Below, piece after piece: positions 1 through 10,650 of a stretch of 64,000 nucleotides of DNA. A program made the position numbers and the translations under genes. Position 1 is the stretch's first letter, and each line of letters opens with the position of its first letter. The DNA is from Akkermansia massiliensis (lineage in GTDB: Bacteria; Verrucomicrobiota; Verrucomicrobiia; Verrucomicrobiales; Akkermansiaceae), in NCBI RefSeq assembly GCF_023516715.1, contig NZ_JAMGSI010000001.1, forward strand, positions 1,364,001 to 1,428,000, written 5' to 3'. The notes under the pieces were generated by a model that saw only the letters and a program-made list of their open reading frames with translations, was not told the origin of the DNA and did not search any database.

Positions 1-2
1 CC

Positions 3-2354
3 TGGAAACGCTATGACAACTGGGCGGCGGAGTTTGACCTGGAACGCATCAACGACCTGGAAAAGCCCAGCATCATTTACGACCGGAACGGGGAGGAAAT
101 AGGCCGCATTTATGTGGAAAACCGCAGCTACGTCACGCTGGACAAGATTTCGCCCGCCATGGTCAACGCGCTGATCGCCCAGGAGGACTCCCGCTTCCGG
201 GAGCATCCGGGCTATGACTTCCTGGGGATTTTGCGGGCAGGCAGGGAATACATCCACAACAGCGGGGACGCCAACCAGGGAGCCTCTTCCATCACCCAGC
301 AGCTTGCCAGAAACGCGTACGACCTGAAGAACCGGGCCAAGGCCAGGAATGAAGGCAGCTTTGGCCGCAAATTCGTGGAAATAGCGCTGGCGCGCCGCAT
401 TACGGAACGGTACAGCAAGGACCAGGTGCTGGAGTTTTACCTGAACCGCGTTTACTTCGGCAGCGGGTTCTACGGCATCCGCGCCGCCTCTCTGGGCTAC
501 TTCGGCAAGGAACCTGCGGACCTCACTACGCGGGAGGCCGCCTCCATCGCCGCCCTGATTAAAAACCCGAACGGCCTTTCCCCCCTCAATAATCCGGAAA
601 GCAACCTGAAATGGCGCAACCATGTGCTCAACCGCATGGCACGGGAAAAGTACATTACGCCGGATGAAGCGGAACGCCTCTCCGCCATGGACCTGGGGCT
701 CAACCCCAGGCCGCTGAAACGCGGCGTCTCCCACATTTACGACCGCATTTCCGCAGAGATTACCGCCTATCTGGGGGAGGACCGCGTGAATGCCGCCGGC
801 CTCAAGATTTACACCACCCTTGACAGGAAGCTTCAGGAGGCCACCGGGAAATCCCTGGAACAGGCCCTGGAAAACATTGAAAAACGCCCCGGCTACCGCC
901 ACCAGAAGGCCGCGGACTACCACGGCGCCTCCGGGGACAAGCCGCGCTACCTGGAAGGAGCCCTGCTGGTGGTGGACAACCAGTCCGGCGCCGTCCTGGC
1001 CTACCACGGAGGCAGGGACTACACCAAGCGCCAGTATGACGCCATCAAGGACGGCGCCCGCCCCACCGGCACCGCCATCCTGCCCTTCCTGTACGCTACG
1101 GCCTTTGACACGGGCAAAAGCCCCGTCACCCGCATTCTGGACGACGCCATTGACAACCGCCTGACGGGCATCGGCGGCTCGGAAGGCATCCTGGGGGAAT
1201 GGGGCGCGGAAAGCTCCAAAAACCGCTATGAAGGCATGATTACCGCCCACCGCGGCCTGTCCGCCTCCAAGATTGCCGCCTCCCTGCGCATGGGGATGGA
1301 CATGGGCACATCCCCCTTCGTGAAAAAGCTCACGGACTTCGGCATCCGCAAGCCCGTGCGTGAAGCGGGCAGCACGGAGGTAAACCCCGTTTACCGCCCC
1401 AAGATTTTCGTGGGCACGGAACCCGCCTCCCTGAAGGAAATGACGCTGGCCTACACCGCCATCCCGAACGGCGGCTCCCGCCCGCAGGATATTTATTACC
1501 TGGACAGGATAGAGGATGAGGACGGCCAGTTGATCTGGGAATCCAACCAGGCCATTGAAACCCGGAACAACGCCCAGGTGCGGAAGGGGGCCACCTCCAC
1601 CGCCACGGCCTTCCAGCTCCACAACATCCTGAATTCCTCCCTGAAAAACGGCTCCGCCCAGCGCGTGGCCCCGCATCTGCCGAAAGACTTCAAGGGGGGC
1701 GTGAAAACGGGGACTACGTATGACTTTGCGGACAACTGGCTGTTCGGCTATGACAGCCGCATCACCTGCGGCATATGGGTAGGCTTCCTGGAAGGGAAAA
1801 AACCCATTTACAACGGGGCCTTCTCGTCGGACACCTGCGCCTCCGTCCTGGGCGCCGCCGTCACGGAGGCGGAACGCCTCTTCCCCGCCGGGGAACTGGC
1901 CCCGCCCCCCAGCGTGGAACGGGTGGAAATCTGCCTGACCACCGGGAAGAGAGCCACGCACAGTTGCTATGACATTGACCCGGTGGACAAGAAATACCGC
2001 CGCCACACCATGTTTGAATACCTCCGCAAGGGGGATTCCAGCCTTCCCTTCTGCGACCTCCACGGGGAGGACATCTCCGCCCCCGTCTCACCCTTCACGG
2101 CGCAGAACCGCATCCTGCCCCTGCCGCCCATCCTGCCCACCAAGGCCATCCTCCAGGGGGACGACCCCTACCACACGGAGCTGAACCAGGGCCCCGCCAA
2201 CCGCAACTATGAACTGCTGGGCGCGGGTGAAAACGTGCCGGAAGCCCAGGCCCTTTCCGCAGACCCCGTTTCTCCGGACCATACGGACACGAGCATCACG
2301 CTGCCCGCTCCCAAGCCCATCACCATCCCCGTTCCGGAATTCATCCACCTGTAA
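3..2354 (+). CDS. Class A penicillin-binding protein (GT51 glycosyltransferase plus transpeptidase fold), 5' end outside window
   Basis: Bifunctional peptidoglycan synthase that would polymerise and cross-link murein on the outer face of the cytoplasmic membrane. The open frame is already running at the window edge, so the membrane anchor is missing here; a GTG at 114 is not the real start. The GT51 domain is clear: EDSRFREHPGYD carries the catalytic Glu and QGASSITQQLARN follows. The transpeptidase domain keeps KTGTT (near 1710), but the position where families have S-x-x-K (PGSxFKPF) reads PTGTAILPFLY (near 1065-1098), so catalytic Ser and Lys are replaced by Thr and Leu. The SxN motif is also atypical (LSASK). 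Glycosyltransferase activity looks intact; transpeptidase activity is doubtful. The C-terminal tail is Pro-rich. Confidence 0.9.
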   Translation, partial: WKRYDNWAAEFDLERINDLEKPSIIYDRNGEEIGRIYVENRSYVTLDKISPAMVNALIAQEDSRFREHPGYDFLGILRAGREYIHNSGDANQGASSITQQLARNAYDLKNRAKARNEGSFGRKFVEIALARRITERYSKDQVLEFYLNRVYFGSGFYGIRAASLGYFGKEPADLTTREAASIAALIKNPNGLSPLNNPESNLKWRNHVLNRMAREKYITPDEAERLSAMDLGLNPRPLKRGVSHIYDRISAEITAYLGEDRVNAAGLKIYTTLDRKLQEATGKSLEQALENIEKRPGYRHQKAADYHGASGDKPRYLEGALLVVDNQSGAVLAYHGGRDYTKRQYDAIKDGARPTGTAILPFLYATAFDTGKSPVTRILDDAIDNRLTGIGGSEGILGEWGAESSKNRYEGMITAHRGLSASKIAASLRMGMDMGTSPFVKKLTDFGIRKPVREAGSTEVNPVYRPKIFVGTEPASLKEMTLAYTAIPNGGSRPQDIYYLDRIEDEDGQLIWESNQAIETRNNAQVRKGATSTATAFQLHNILNSSLKNGSAQRVAPHLPKDFKGGVKTGTTYDFADNWLFGYDSRITCGIWVGFLEGKKPIYNGAFSSDTCASVLGAAVTEAERLFPAGELAPPPSVERVEICLTTGKRATHSCYDIDPVDKKYRRHTMFEYLRKGDSSLPFCDLHGEDISAPVSPFTAQNRILPLPPILPTKAILQGDDPYHTELNQGPANRNYELLGAGENVPEAQALSADPVSPDHTDTSITLPAPKPITIPVPEFIHL

Positions 2355-2368
2355 CTCCCTTTTCTTCC

Positions 2369-3943
2369 ATGCCCTCCCCCTCCCAGGATACGGTAGCCTG
2401 CACATGCCCGTCATGCGGAAACCCCTTTGCCGTGAAAACGTCTTTTCTGGGAAGCCAGGTGCAATGCCCCATCTGCGCCGCTCCGGTCACCGCCCGGCAG
2501 GAAGAGAAAGTCAAGGATGAAACGGAAGAACAGGCCGCCGTCCCCTGCCGCTGCAACGTATGCAACAATTCCTTTGCCGTCAATCCCTCCTGCATAGGGA
2601 ACAAGGTGAAATGCCCCGTCTGCCATTCCACCGTCACGGCCACCCGGCAGGAGGAAGAGCCAGCAACGGCCCCGGAACGGATGCCTGAAGCTCCGGAAAA
2701 AGCTCCTGAAATCCCGGAAGGGACGCCTGAACCAGCAGCCTCCGTCCGGCACGGCGGCGCGCAGGAGGAAAGCCCCTCCGCTTCCCCGTCCGCATCTTCC
2801 CACAAATCTCTTACGCCTCAGAAAAAGACGGATAAACGGAGCATTGCCGTTACCAGGCCTTCCATCCCCATCCCTGCGGAACCCACTACCAAAATCCGCA
2901 AGCGGAAGGAAAAGGGGGACGCCGCCCCTGCCATCACAGCCGCCCGCAGCGCCTCCCTGGCGCATGAAGAGCCGGAATACCAGCCCACCGCCCAGGAAGC
3001 CGCCCGCAGCGAGCGCCGCCCCACCTGGCACATCTGGCTCTTTGTCTCCGGCCTGGTGCTGGCCTCGCTGGGCGTGTTCATGTTCCTGCGCGGAAAGGAC
3101 ATGGAAGCGGAAGGCTCCAAGATTCTGAACATTTCAGACCGGTTTGTGGACCATGAAGCGGTCTTCTCCCTGGACGTGAACAAGGACCTGCTGGCGGAAC
3201 TGGAGCAGAGGGAGCAGCAATACCGGCTCATGACCCATCCCCGCAGGGAGGAAGACCGGGAAGTGGAATCCGTCTCCGCCCACATCACGGCAGCCATGAA
3301 TGAACTGGCCCTCTACTGCATGGCGGAATCAGACGAAGAAAGGCTCAACTACGTGATGGAGCCCGAGGCCGTGCGCCCCAAAATGGCTCACTGGGCCTCC
3401 TACGGGCGGTACAAGGACTACCTGCCGCAGGAAGCGGGGAAAAGCTCCAAGAACGGGGACCTGCTCCAGATATCCGTGCTGATGGATGACAACACCGTCC
3501 GCCCGGCCGTCTTCCTGTATGACCGGAACTCCGGCAAATGGAAGCTGGACTGGGAAGCCTGGGAGGGTTACTCCCCCATGCTCCCGGCGGAGCTGGAAGC
3601 CAAAAAGCCCTCCAAACCCGTCCCCGTCAGAATAGCCCTCAGCATGCCCGGCATCTACCAGCCGCCCTTCCTGGAGGAATCCTCCGCGGAAAGCTACCGC
3701 AATACCGCCTACATCAACTTCTCCCTGGAATTCCCCAACGGGGAGCGCCTGAACGCGTACGTGGACAGGTATTCCCCGCTGGCGCTGGAACTGACCAAGC
3801 TCCTTTACAACGGCCCCGTGCGCGCCTGCGTGCTCATTCACTACCCGGCGGACCTGCCCGGCAACCAGTCCGTCATTATTGACAAGCTGCTGTATTCCGG
3901 ATGGATGAGCGACGCCACCCGCAACCTCCTTCCCACCAACTGA
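2369..3943 (+). CDS. Double zinc-ribbon, single-pass membrane protein of unknown function
   Basis: A 524-residue protein with two N-terminal zinc ribbons of the MJ0042/YjhX-like kind: CTCPSCGNPF...CPIC and CRCNVCNNSF...CPVC, about 55 residues apart, so it looks like an internal duplication. A long Pro/Glu/Ser-rich linker (about residues 90-205) follows, with one membrane helix (WLFVSGLVLASLGVFMFL, near residue 225) and an extracytoplasmic domain of about 280 residues that I do not recognise. It starts 14 bp after the penicillin-binding protein, so co-transcription is likely. A cytoplasmic metal- or nucleic-acid-binding head tethered to an envelope domain is inferred from topology only. Confidence 0.75.
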   Translation: MPSPSQDTVACTCPSCGNPFAVKTSFLGSQVQCPICAAPVTARQEEKVKDETEEQAAVPCRCNVCNNSFAVNPSCIGNKVKCPVCHSTVTATRQEEEPATAPERMPEAPEKAPEIPEGTPEPAASVRHGGAQEESPSASPSASSHKSLTPQKKTDKRSIAVTRPSIPIPAEPTTKIRKRKEKGDAAPAITAARSASLAHEEPEYQPTAQEAARSERRPTWHIWLFVSGLVLASLGVFMFLRGKDMEAEGSKILNISDRFVDHEAVFSLDVNKDLLAELEQREQQYRLMTHPRREEDREVESVSAHITAAMNELALYCMAESDEERLNYVMEPEAVRPKMAHWASYGRYKDYLPQEAGKSSKNGDLLQISVLMDDNTVRPAVFLYDRNSGKWKLDWEAWEGYSPMLPAELEAKKPSKPVPVRIALSMPGIYQPPFLEESSAESYRNTAYINFSLEFPNGERLNAYVDRYSPLALELTKLLYNGPVRACVLIHYPADLPGNQSVIIDKLLYSGWMSDATRNLLPTN

Positions 3944-3969
3944 CAATCCAGAACCGGTTCCCGTTTTCC

Positions 3970-5358
3970 ATGAGTTCCAAAGCATTAGCGCAAACACAGG
4001 ACAAAGCCCTCCAACTCAATCTGGCCACCACCATTTACGGCACCTTTGCGGAAATAGGCGCCGGCCAGGAAACGGCCAACTGGTTCTTCCGTGCCTCCGG
4101 GGCCGCCGGCACGGTGGCCAAGACCATCTCCGCCTATGACATGACCGTCAGCGACACGCTGTACGGCCCCGTCAAGCGCTACGTCTCGGAAGAACGCCTG
4201 AAAGGCATGCTGGATTACGAATTCACCCAGCTCGTCAACCGCCTGGGGCCCAAGCGCGGCAAGGACACCCGCTTCTTCGCCTTCTGCAATACGGTGAAGG
4301 TGAAAGGCTACCGGGACAACGGCCCGTGGAACGGCTGGATAGGCGTGCGCTTCCAATTGAAGCCGGAGGCGGAACCGTCCGACCTGATCATCCACGTGCG
4401 CCTGAATGACCCGGACCACGACAGCCAGATGAAGGACCTGGGCATCCTGGGCGTCAACATCCTGCACGCCGTCTTTTTCAAAAGGGACCGGCTGGAGGAA
4501 TTCATTGAATCCCTGGTGGACAATCTGGATCCCCGCCTGGTGGAGATAGACGTCGTCCGCTTTGAGGGCCACGGCTTCTCCATGGTGGACAACCGCCTTT
4601 TTGCGCTCCAGCTCGTCAAATCCGGTCTGACGCCGGCCACCCTGTTCCTGGCAAACGGCCAGGTGGCCCAGGCGGCGGACGTGCTGTACAAACGCCCCAT
4701 CGTGCTGATGAGGGGCAGCTTCAACCCCGTCTGCAACCTGCATCTGGAAGTCATGGCGCAGGTGAAAAAATGCTTCCTCTCGCACATCAATGAGACGCAG
4801 GCGGACCGCTGCCTGGAAATCTGTGAAATATCCATGAACAACCTGCTCCGCGGCGGGGACGTGGACCATCTGGAATTCCTGGACCGCGCGGACAGCCTGA
4901 AAGCCCTGGGCAAGAACGTGCTGATTACCAAGATGGCCCGTTTTGACAACCTGTCCGAGCTGCTGGCGCGCTACACGAACGAGCCCATCGCCATCGCCCT
5001 CTCCATCGGCCTGTTGAACGAACTGTTCAAGGAAAAATGGACGGAGGACATCCCCGGCGGCATCCTGGAATCCTTCGGCCGCACCTTCCAGAACAAGACG
5101 CGACTGTACGTCTCCCCCTGGCTCAACCGCAAATCCGGGGAATTCGTCACGGCGCGCACCTTCCGCGCCCCGGAACAATACGTGCACCTGTACCAGCACT
5201 TCCTGGCGAACGGCCTGGTGGTTGACGTCCCCTTCTTCAATGAATTCCTGCTGCGCCACACGCCGCGGGACATCCAGCGCATGATCGCCGCGGATGAAGA
5301 CATCTGGAAAACGCTGGTCCCCGCGGAAGCGCACCGCTCCGCCCTGCATTTCCGCTGA
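3970..5358 (+). CDS. Conserved protein of unknown function (YGTFAEIGAGQE family)
   Basis: A 462-residue soluble protein. The frame is open from an ATG at 3901 inside the preceding gene, but the ATG at 3970 (MSSKALAQ) removes that 43-bp overlap and starts just before the conserved-looking segment IYGTFAEIGAGQETANWFF. From memory, similar proteins occur in Bacteroidota and Planctomycetes, sometimes annotated as nicotinate-nucleotide adenylyltransferase because of a segment like RGSFNPVCNLHLEVM (near residue 240). That segment only loosely resembles the GSFNPxHxGH nucleotidyltransferase signature and lacks the HxGH pair, so I do not assign that activity. No signal peptide or membrane segment. 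Confidence 0.7.
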   Translation: MSSKALAQTQDKALQLNLATTIYGTFAEIGAGQETANWFFRASGAAGTVAKTISAYDMTVSDTLYGPVKRYVSEERLKGMLDYEFTQLVNRLGPKRGKDTRFFAFCNTVKVKGYRDNGPWNGWIGVRFQLKPEAEPSDLIIHVRLNDPDHDSQMKDLGILGVNILHAVFFKRDRLEEFIESLVDNLDPRLVEIDVVRFEGHGFSMVDNRLFALQLVKSGLTPATLFLANGQVAQAADVLYKRPIVLMRGSFNPVCNLHLEVMAQVKKCFLSHINETQADRCLEICEISMNNLLRGGDVDHLEFLDRADSLKALGKNVLITKMARFDNLSELLARYTNEPIAIALSIGLLNELFKEKWTEDIPGGILESFGRTFQNKTRLYVSPWLNRKSGEFVTARTFRAPEQYVHLYQHFLANGLVVDVPFFNEFLLRHTPRDIQRMIAADEDIWKTLVPAEAHRSALHFR

Positions 5359-7224
<1,866 letters not shown>

Positions 7225-7263
7225 CCCCCCTATTCCGGCTTTCCCAAGCCTCCCTTTACCTTC

Positions 7264-7307
7264 AAGGGCCGTTCCGCTTCCCCAGCGCGGAAGGGCCCTC
7301 TTTTTTT
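7264..7307 (+). terminator. Intrinsic terminator of purA
   Basis: Stem from AGGGCCGTTCCGC and GCGGAAGGGCCCT (one mismatch) followed by a run of seven T at 7301-7307. It lies 40 bp after the purA stop. Confidence 0.85.
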
Positions 7308-7336
7308 CTGCCTTCTCCGCCTTTTTCTTTGCGCCC

Positions 7337-7462
7337 CCACTCTCCACTCTCCACTCTCCACTCTCCACTCTCCACTCTCCACTCTCCACTCTCCACTCTC
7401 CACTCTCCACTCTCCACTCTCCACTCTCCACTCTCCACTCTCCACTCTCCACTCTCCACTCT
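7337..7462. repeat. Tandem repeat, 18 perfect copies of a 7-bp unit (CCACTCT)
   Basis: Eighteen uninterrupted CCACTCT units directly downstream of the purA terminator. Because 7 is not a multiple of 3, all three minus-strand frames encode the same heptapeptide (ESGEWRV in rotation) and all stay open; this explains long minus-strand open frames here, which I do not call genes. Perfect copy identity implies recent or ongoing slippage, so copy number is likely to differ among strains. Confidence 0.97.
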
Positions 7463-7832
7463 CTATTGAAATCCGTACAGGAGCCCCAGTTATAACCAGC
7501 CTTTTTGCCTTCAAAGCCCGCCCTTCCTTCTCTCATATTCCCATTCCCGTTCTTCTATGGAAGCGTTTCCACGGCCAACTGCCAACCAAGGGAATCCGGG
7601 ACGGAACAGGGGGCCTGCCTTTCCTCCTTCCTCCCCCTCCACGCTGTTTGGAATACGGCGGCACGGACGCCAGGAAACGGAGAACCGCATCTGCTTGCTC
7701 ATGCCCGGTTGAATGAGGCGGCGGGAGGGGCAGTCTTCCCTTTTTGCGGAAAGGCGGGAAAAAACAGGTATTCGTGTCAGCATTTCAGTTGAGTTATGAC
7801 ACTTCCGTCTGCTGTCTTGTCTGATTGTCTAT
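7463..7832. other. Intergenic region before the porin gene
   Basis: About 370 bp without a supported gene. It is unremarkable except for pyrimidine-rich stretches. Short open frames on both strands show no recognisable protein and no good start. The porin promoter should lie in the AT-richer last 60 bp (7770-7832). Confidence 0.35.
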
Positions 7833-9317
7833 ATGAAACATGTCATGCTTCCCTCCTTGTGCGCCGTCGCCGTCGTGGCCTCCTGCGATCCCGTCCTGGC
7901 CCAGCAGCCCGCACCCGTAGTGACGACCACGCCTCCCTACCTGAACACGGAACGCGGCCTGCGCGTGAAAACCCTGGAAGGCAGGGAAATAAGCCCCAGC
8001 CTGCTGAAGGGCATGCGTCCGGAAGAACAAATCACCAAGAGGACGCCCGGCGTTCCCACCAGGCCCAGCGTTCTTCTCCAGCATGAGGCCAGGCCCTCCG
8101 CCCCCGGCATTGAATGGTTTGCGGCCAAGCCTCTCAAGATGATGCCGTATCTGGACAGTTCCTACGTCTTCGGCAACACCTGCGCGGAACCGAACGCCTG
8201 GATCCGTGAAGACATGATTTCCACCGGGGCGCAGAAGATCAAGACCGCCCTGTCCAGATACGGCATCACCTATTCCGCCCAGTTCGGCTTCAACTACACG
8301 GGCCTGACGGGCGGCGGCCTGAACGGAAAGACGGATTTCCCCTCCTATAACGGCTCCCTGCTGACCAATATCACCATTTTCCGCAACAACTCCACGGGGA
8401 GCGGCCTGTACCTGGCCTCCGAGTTCGACTTCGGCAACGGCTTTGACTTCAATGAAGGGAGCAAGGGCCCCGCCACCACGCTGGGCTCCCTCCAGAATCC
8501 CACCAGTTCCTTCCAGGGGCCGGACCCCCACCTCAGCAACCTGAGCCTGGCATGGGTGGGAGCGGGCGGCAAGCTCCTGCTGATGGCGGGCCAGCTGGAC
8601 ACCACCAATTACATGGACCACAACGCCTACGCCAACTCACACAACAATAACCTGACCAACAGCGTCTTCGGCAACAACCCCATGCTGCCCCTGACGGACA
8701 ACTCCCTGGGCTTCCATTTCGCATGGCAGCCCACCACCTCCTTTTACGTGATGGGAGCCACCGCCGCCAACAACATGACCCAGAACCACAACCCGTTCAG
8801 GAACCTGAACTCGGACAACTGGACGAACGTGCTTGAATTCGGCTACGTGGCGGAGGACTTCTGCGGCATGGGTTCCGGCGTGTACCGCCTCCAGCCCTTC
8901 TTCACCACCAGCAACAGTGAAAACGGCGGCGGCGTGGCCGTGAACTTCCAGCAGCAGCTTGGCCGCAGCAGCCACCTGGGCTGGTTCTTCCGCGGCGGCT
9001 GGGCCAGCGATGACGCCGCCACGCTGACCGGCGTGCGCTGCGCGGCCACCACGGGGCTGGTGCTCCTCTCCCCCTTCCGCGGAAAAGGCGCCTCCAATGA
9101 CGGCTACCTGGGCCTGGGCTTCCTCTGGCAGCAGGGCGCCAAAAAGAACGGCCCGTACGTGAACAAGAATGAATACGGCATTGAACTAACCTATGTGGCC
9201 CAGGTGACGCCCACCATGACGCTCCAGCCTGACATTCAGCTCGTCAAGAATCCCGTCAACGGCCGCAGGGGCCAGACGGCCGTGGTTTTCCAAATCCAGA
9301 ACGTCTGGTCCTGGTAG
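7833..9317 (+). CDS. Outer-membrane porin, OprB-like (carbohydrate porin)
   Basis: A 494-residue protein with a signal peptide (MKHVMLPSLCAVAVVASC...LAQQ), a Pro-rich linker, then a long run of alternating aromatic and glycine segments typical of beta-barrels and a C-terminus ending in aromatic residues (QIQNVWSW), as outer-membrane barrels do. Segments such as YSAQFGFNYTGL, GLYLASEFDFGNGF, GQLDTTNYMDHN and GYVAEDFCGMGSGVYRLQPFF resemble OprB carbohydrate-selective porins. The substrate cannot be read from sequence. It precedes the hydrogenase operon but is separated by 85 bp, and I see no functional tie. Confidence 0.75.
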   Translation: MKHVMLPSLCAVAVVASCDPVLAQQPAPVVTTTPPYLNTERGLRVKTLEGREISPSLLKGMRPEEQITKRTPGVPTRPSVLLQHEARPSAPGIEWFAAKPLKMMPYLDSSYVFGNTCAEPNAWIREDMISTGAQKIKTALSRYGITYSAQFGFNYTGLTGGGLNGKTDFPSYNGSLLTNITIFRNNSTGSGLYLASEFDFGNGFDFNEGSKGPATTLGSLQNPTSSFQGPDPHLSNLSLAWVGAGGKLLLMAGQLDTTNYMDHNAYANSHNNNLTNSVFGNNPMLPLTDNSLGFHFAWQPTTSFYVMGATAANNMTQNHNPFRNLNSDNWTNVLEFGYVAEDFCGMGSGVYRLQPFFTTSNSENGGGVAVNFQQQLGRSSHLGWFFRGGWASDDAATLTGVRCAATTGLVLLSPFRGKGASNDGYLGLGFLWQQGAKKNGPYVNKNEYGIELTYVAQVTPTMTLQPDIQLVKNPVNGRRGQTAVVFQIQNVWSW

Positions 9318-9402
9318 GGGCAGCCCCTGAAAAATTGGAAAATATTGATCGCATTTCCCGGAAATCGTGTCTAAATGGAAACGATTTATTTGGACCACGC
9401 AC

Positions 9403-10623
9403 ATGAAGCGCACGCAGCAACCTTCCATGCAGGAGGCGGAGCAGGCCTCCCTGAATCATGAGATTTTAACCACATGGCGTCCCGGGGAAACCCTGGGGGA
9501 ACACATGGAGCGCCGCGGCGTCAGCCGGCGCGAATTCAATAAATGGTGCCTGAAAATGATCGCCCTGATGGGCGTCGCCACCGTGACGGGAGGCGTTTCC
9601 AACGCCCAGGAGATTGCGGACAAGATGGCCGCCCTGAAACGCCCGGTGGTCATCTGGCTCCAGCTCCAGGAATGCACCGGGTGCCTGGAAAGCACCATCC
9701 GCAGCTATAACGAGGAGATCGGGGACATGGTGCTTTCCGCCGTCTCCATGCCTTACGTGGAGCTGCTGATGGCCCCCTCCGGGGACGCAGCCAACGCCGC
9801 CCTGGAAGAAGCCATCAAGGAACCCCATATCCTCGTCATCAACGGGTCCGTCCCGGTCCATGACGGCGGAGTGTACTGCACTATAGCCGGGGATACCGTG
9901 GAAAACATGCTGCGCCATTGCGCGGAAAACGCCTCCTATATCCTGGCCGTGGGCTCGTGCGCGTACTTCGGCTCCATCCAGGCCGCGCGCCCCAACCCTA
10001 CCGGGGCCGTGGGCATCCGGGACATCCTGACGGACCGCACGGTCATCAACGTGCCCGGCTGCCCGCCCATCGGGGACGTGATTACGGCCGTCATCATGTA
10101 CATCCTTACGTTTGACCGCGCCCCGGAATGCGACCAGGAGTCTCGCCCGCTGATGGCGTACGGCACCCGCATCCACAATAATTGCCCGCGCCGCGCCCAT
10201 TTCGACGCCGGACAGTTCGTCAACGTGTTTGACGACGAGAACGCGCGGGAATGCTTCTGCCTGTACAAGGTGGGCTGCAAGGGCCCGGACACGTTCTCCC
10301 CCTGCCCCATCGTCAAATGGAACGGCGGCGTCAGCTTCCCCATCCAGTCCGGCCACCCGTGCATCGGCTGTACGGAGCTGCACTTCTTTGACCGCATGAC
10401 TCCGTTCTACAAGACGCTGCCGAACGTGAACGGCTTCGGCGTGGAAGCCTCCGCCAACGTCATCGGGGCTGTGGGCGTAGCCGGCGCCGGCGCGGCCATC
10501 GCCGCCCATGCCGTAGGCTCCGTCATCCATTACAAGAAGCAGCACATGAAGGAGGAAGCGAACGTCTCCCTGCCCGCCTTCGGGGACGCTCCCGGCTCGC
10601 CCGACAAGGAAACTGAAGAATAG
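9403..10623 (+). CDS. hyaA: [NiFe]-hydrogenase small subunit (group 1, Tat-exported)
   Basis: Electron-transfer subunit that carries three Fe-S clusters from the Ni-Fe site to the membrane cytochrome. A Tat signal is visible (SRREFNKWC followed by a hydrophobic stretch), so the complex faces the periplasm. Cluster ligands appear in order: ECTGC, VGSCAYFGS, VPGCPP (proximal); IHNNCPRRAHFDAG, CFCLYKVGCKGP (distal); CPIVKWN and HPCIGC (medial). A C-terminal hydrophobic segment (VIGAVGVAGAGAAIAAHAVG) is the membrane anchor. The frame is open to a GTG at 9367; I prefer ATG 9403, though the Tat motif then lies about 40 residues in. It leads a tight operon. Confidence 0.95.
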   Translation: MKRTQQPSMQEAEQASLNHEILTTWRPGETLGEHMERRGVSRREFNKWCLKMIALMGVATVTGGVSNAQEIADKMAALKRPVVIWLQLQECTGCLESTIRSYNEEIGDMVLSAVSMPYVELLMAPSGDAANAALEEAIKEPHILVINGSVPVHDGGVYCTIAGDTVENMLRHCAENASYILAVGSCAYFGSIQAARPNPTGAVGIRDILTDRTVINVPGCPPIGDVITAVIMYILTFDRAPECDQESRPLMAYGTRIHNNCPRRAHFDAGQFVNVFDDENARECFCLYKVGCKGPDTFSPCPIVKWNGGVSFPIQSGHPCIGCTELHFFDRMTPFYKTLPNVNGFGVEASANVIGAVGVAGAGAAIAAHAVGSVIHYKKQHMKEEANVSLPAFGDAPGSPDKETEE

Positions 10624-10650
10624 CCAGAAGCCCCTTACCACCAGATTACC

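Noticed and set aside
4680-4770. NMN/nicotinate adenylyltransferase activity in the 462-residue protein
   Set aside because: The stretch GSFNPVCNLH lacks the HxGH pair needed for nucleotide binding; the rest is unlike the family.
7337-7462. Possible CRISPR array
   Set aside because: Units are 7 bp with no spacers.
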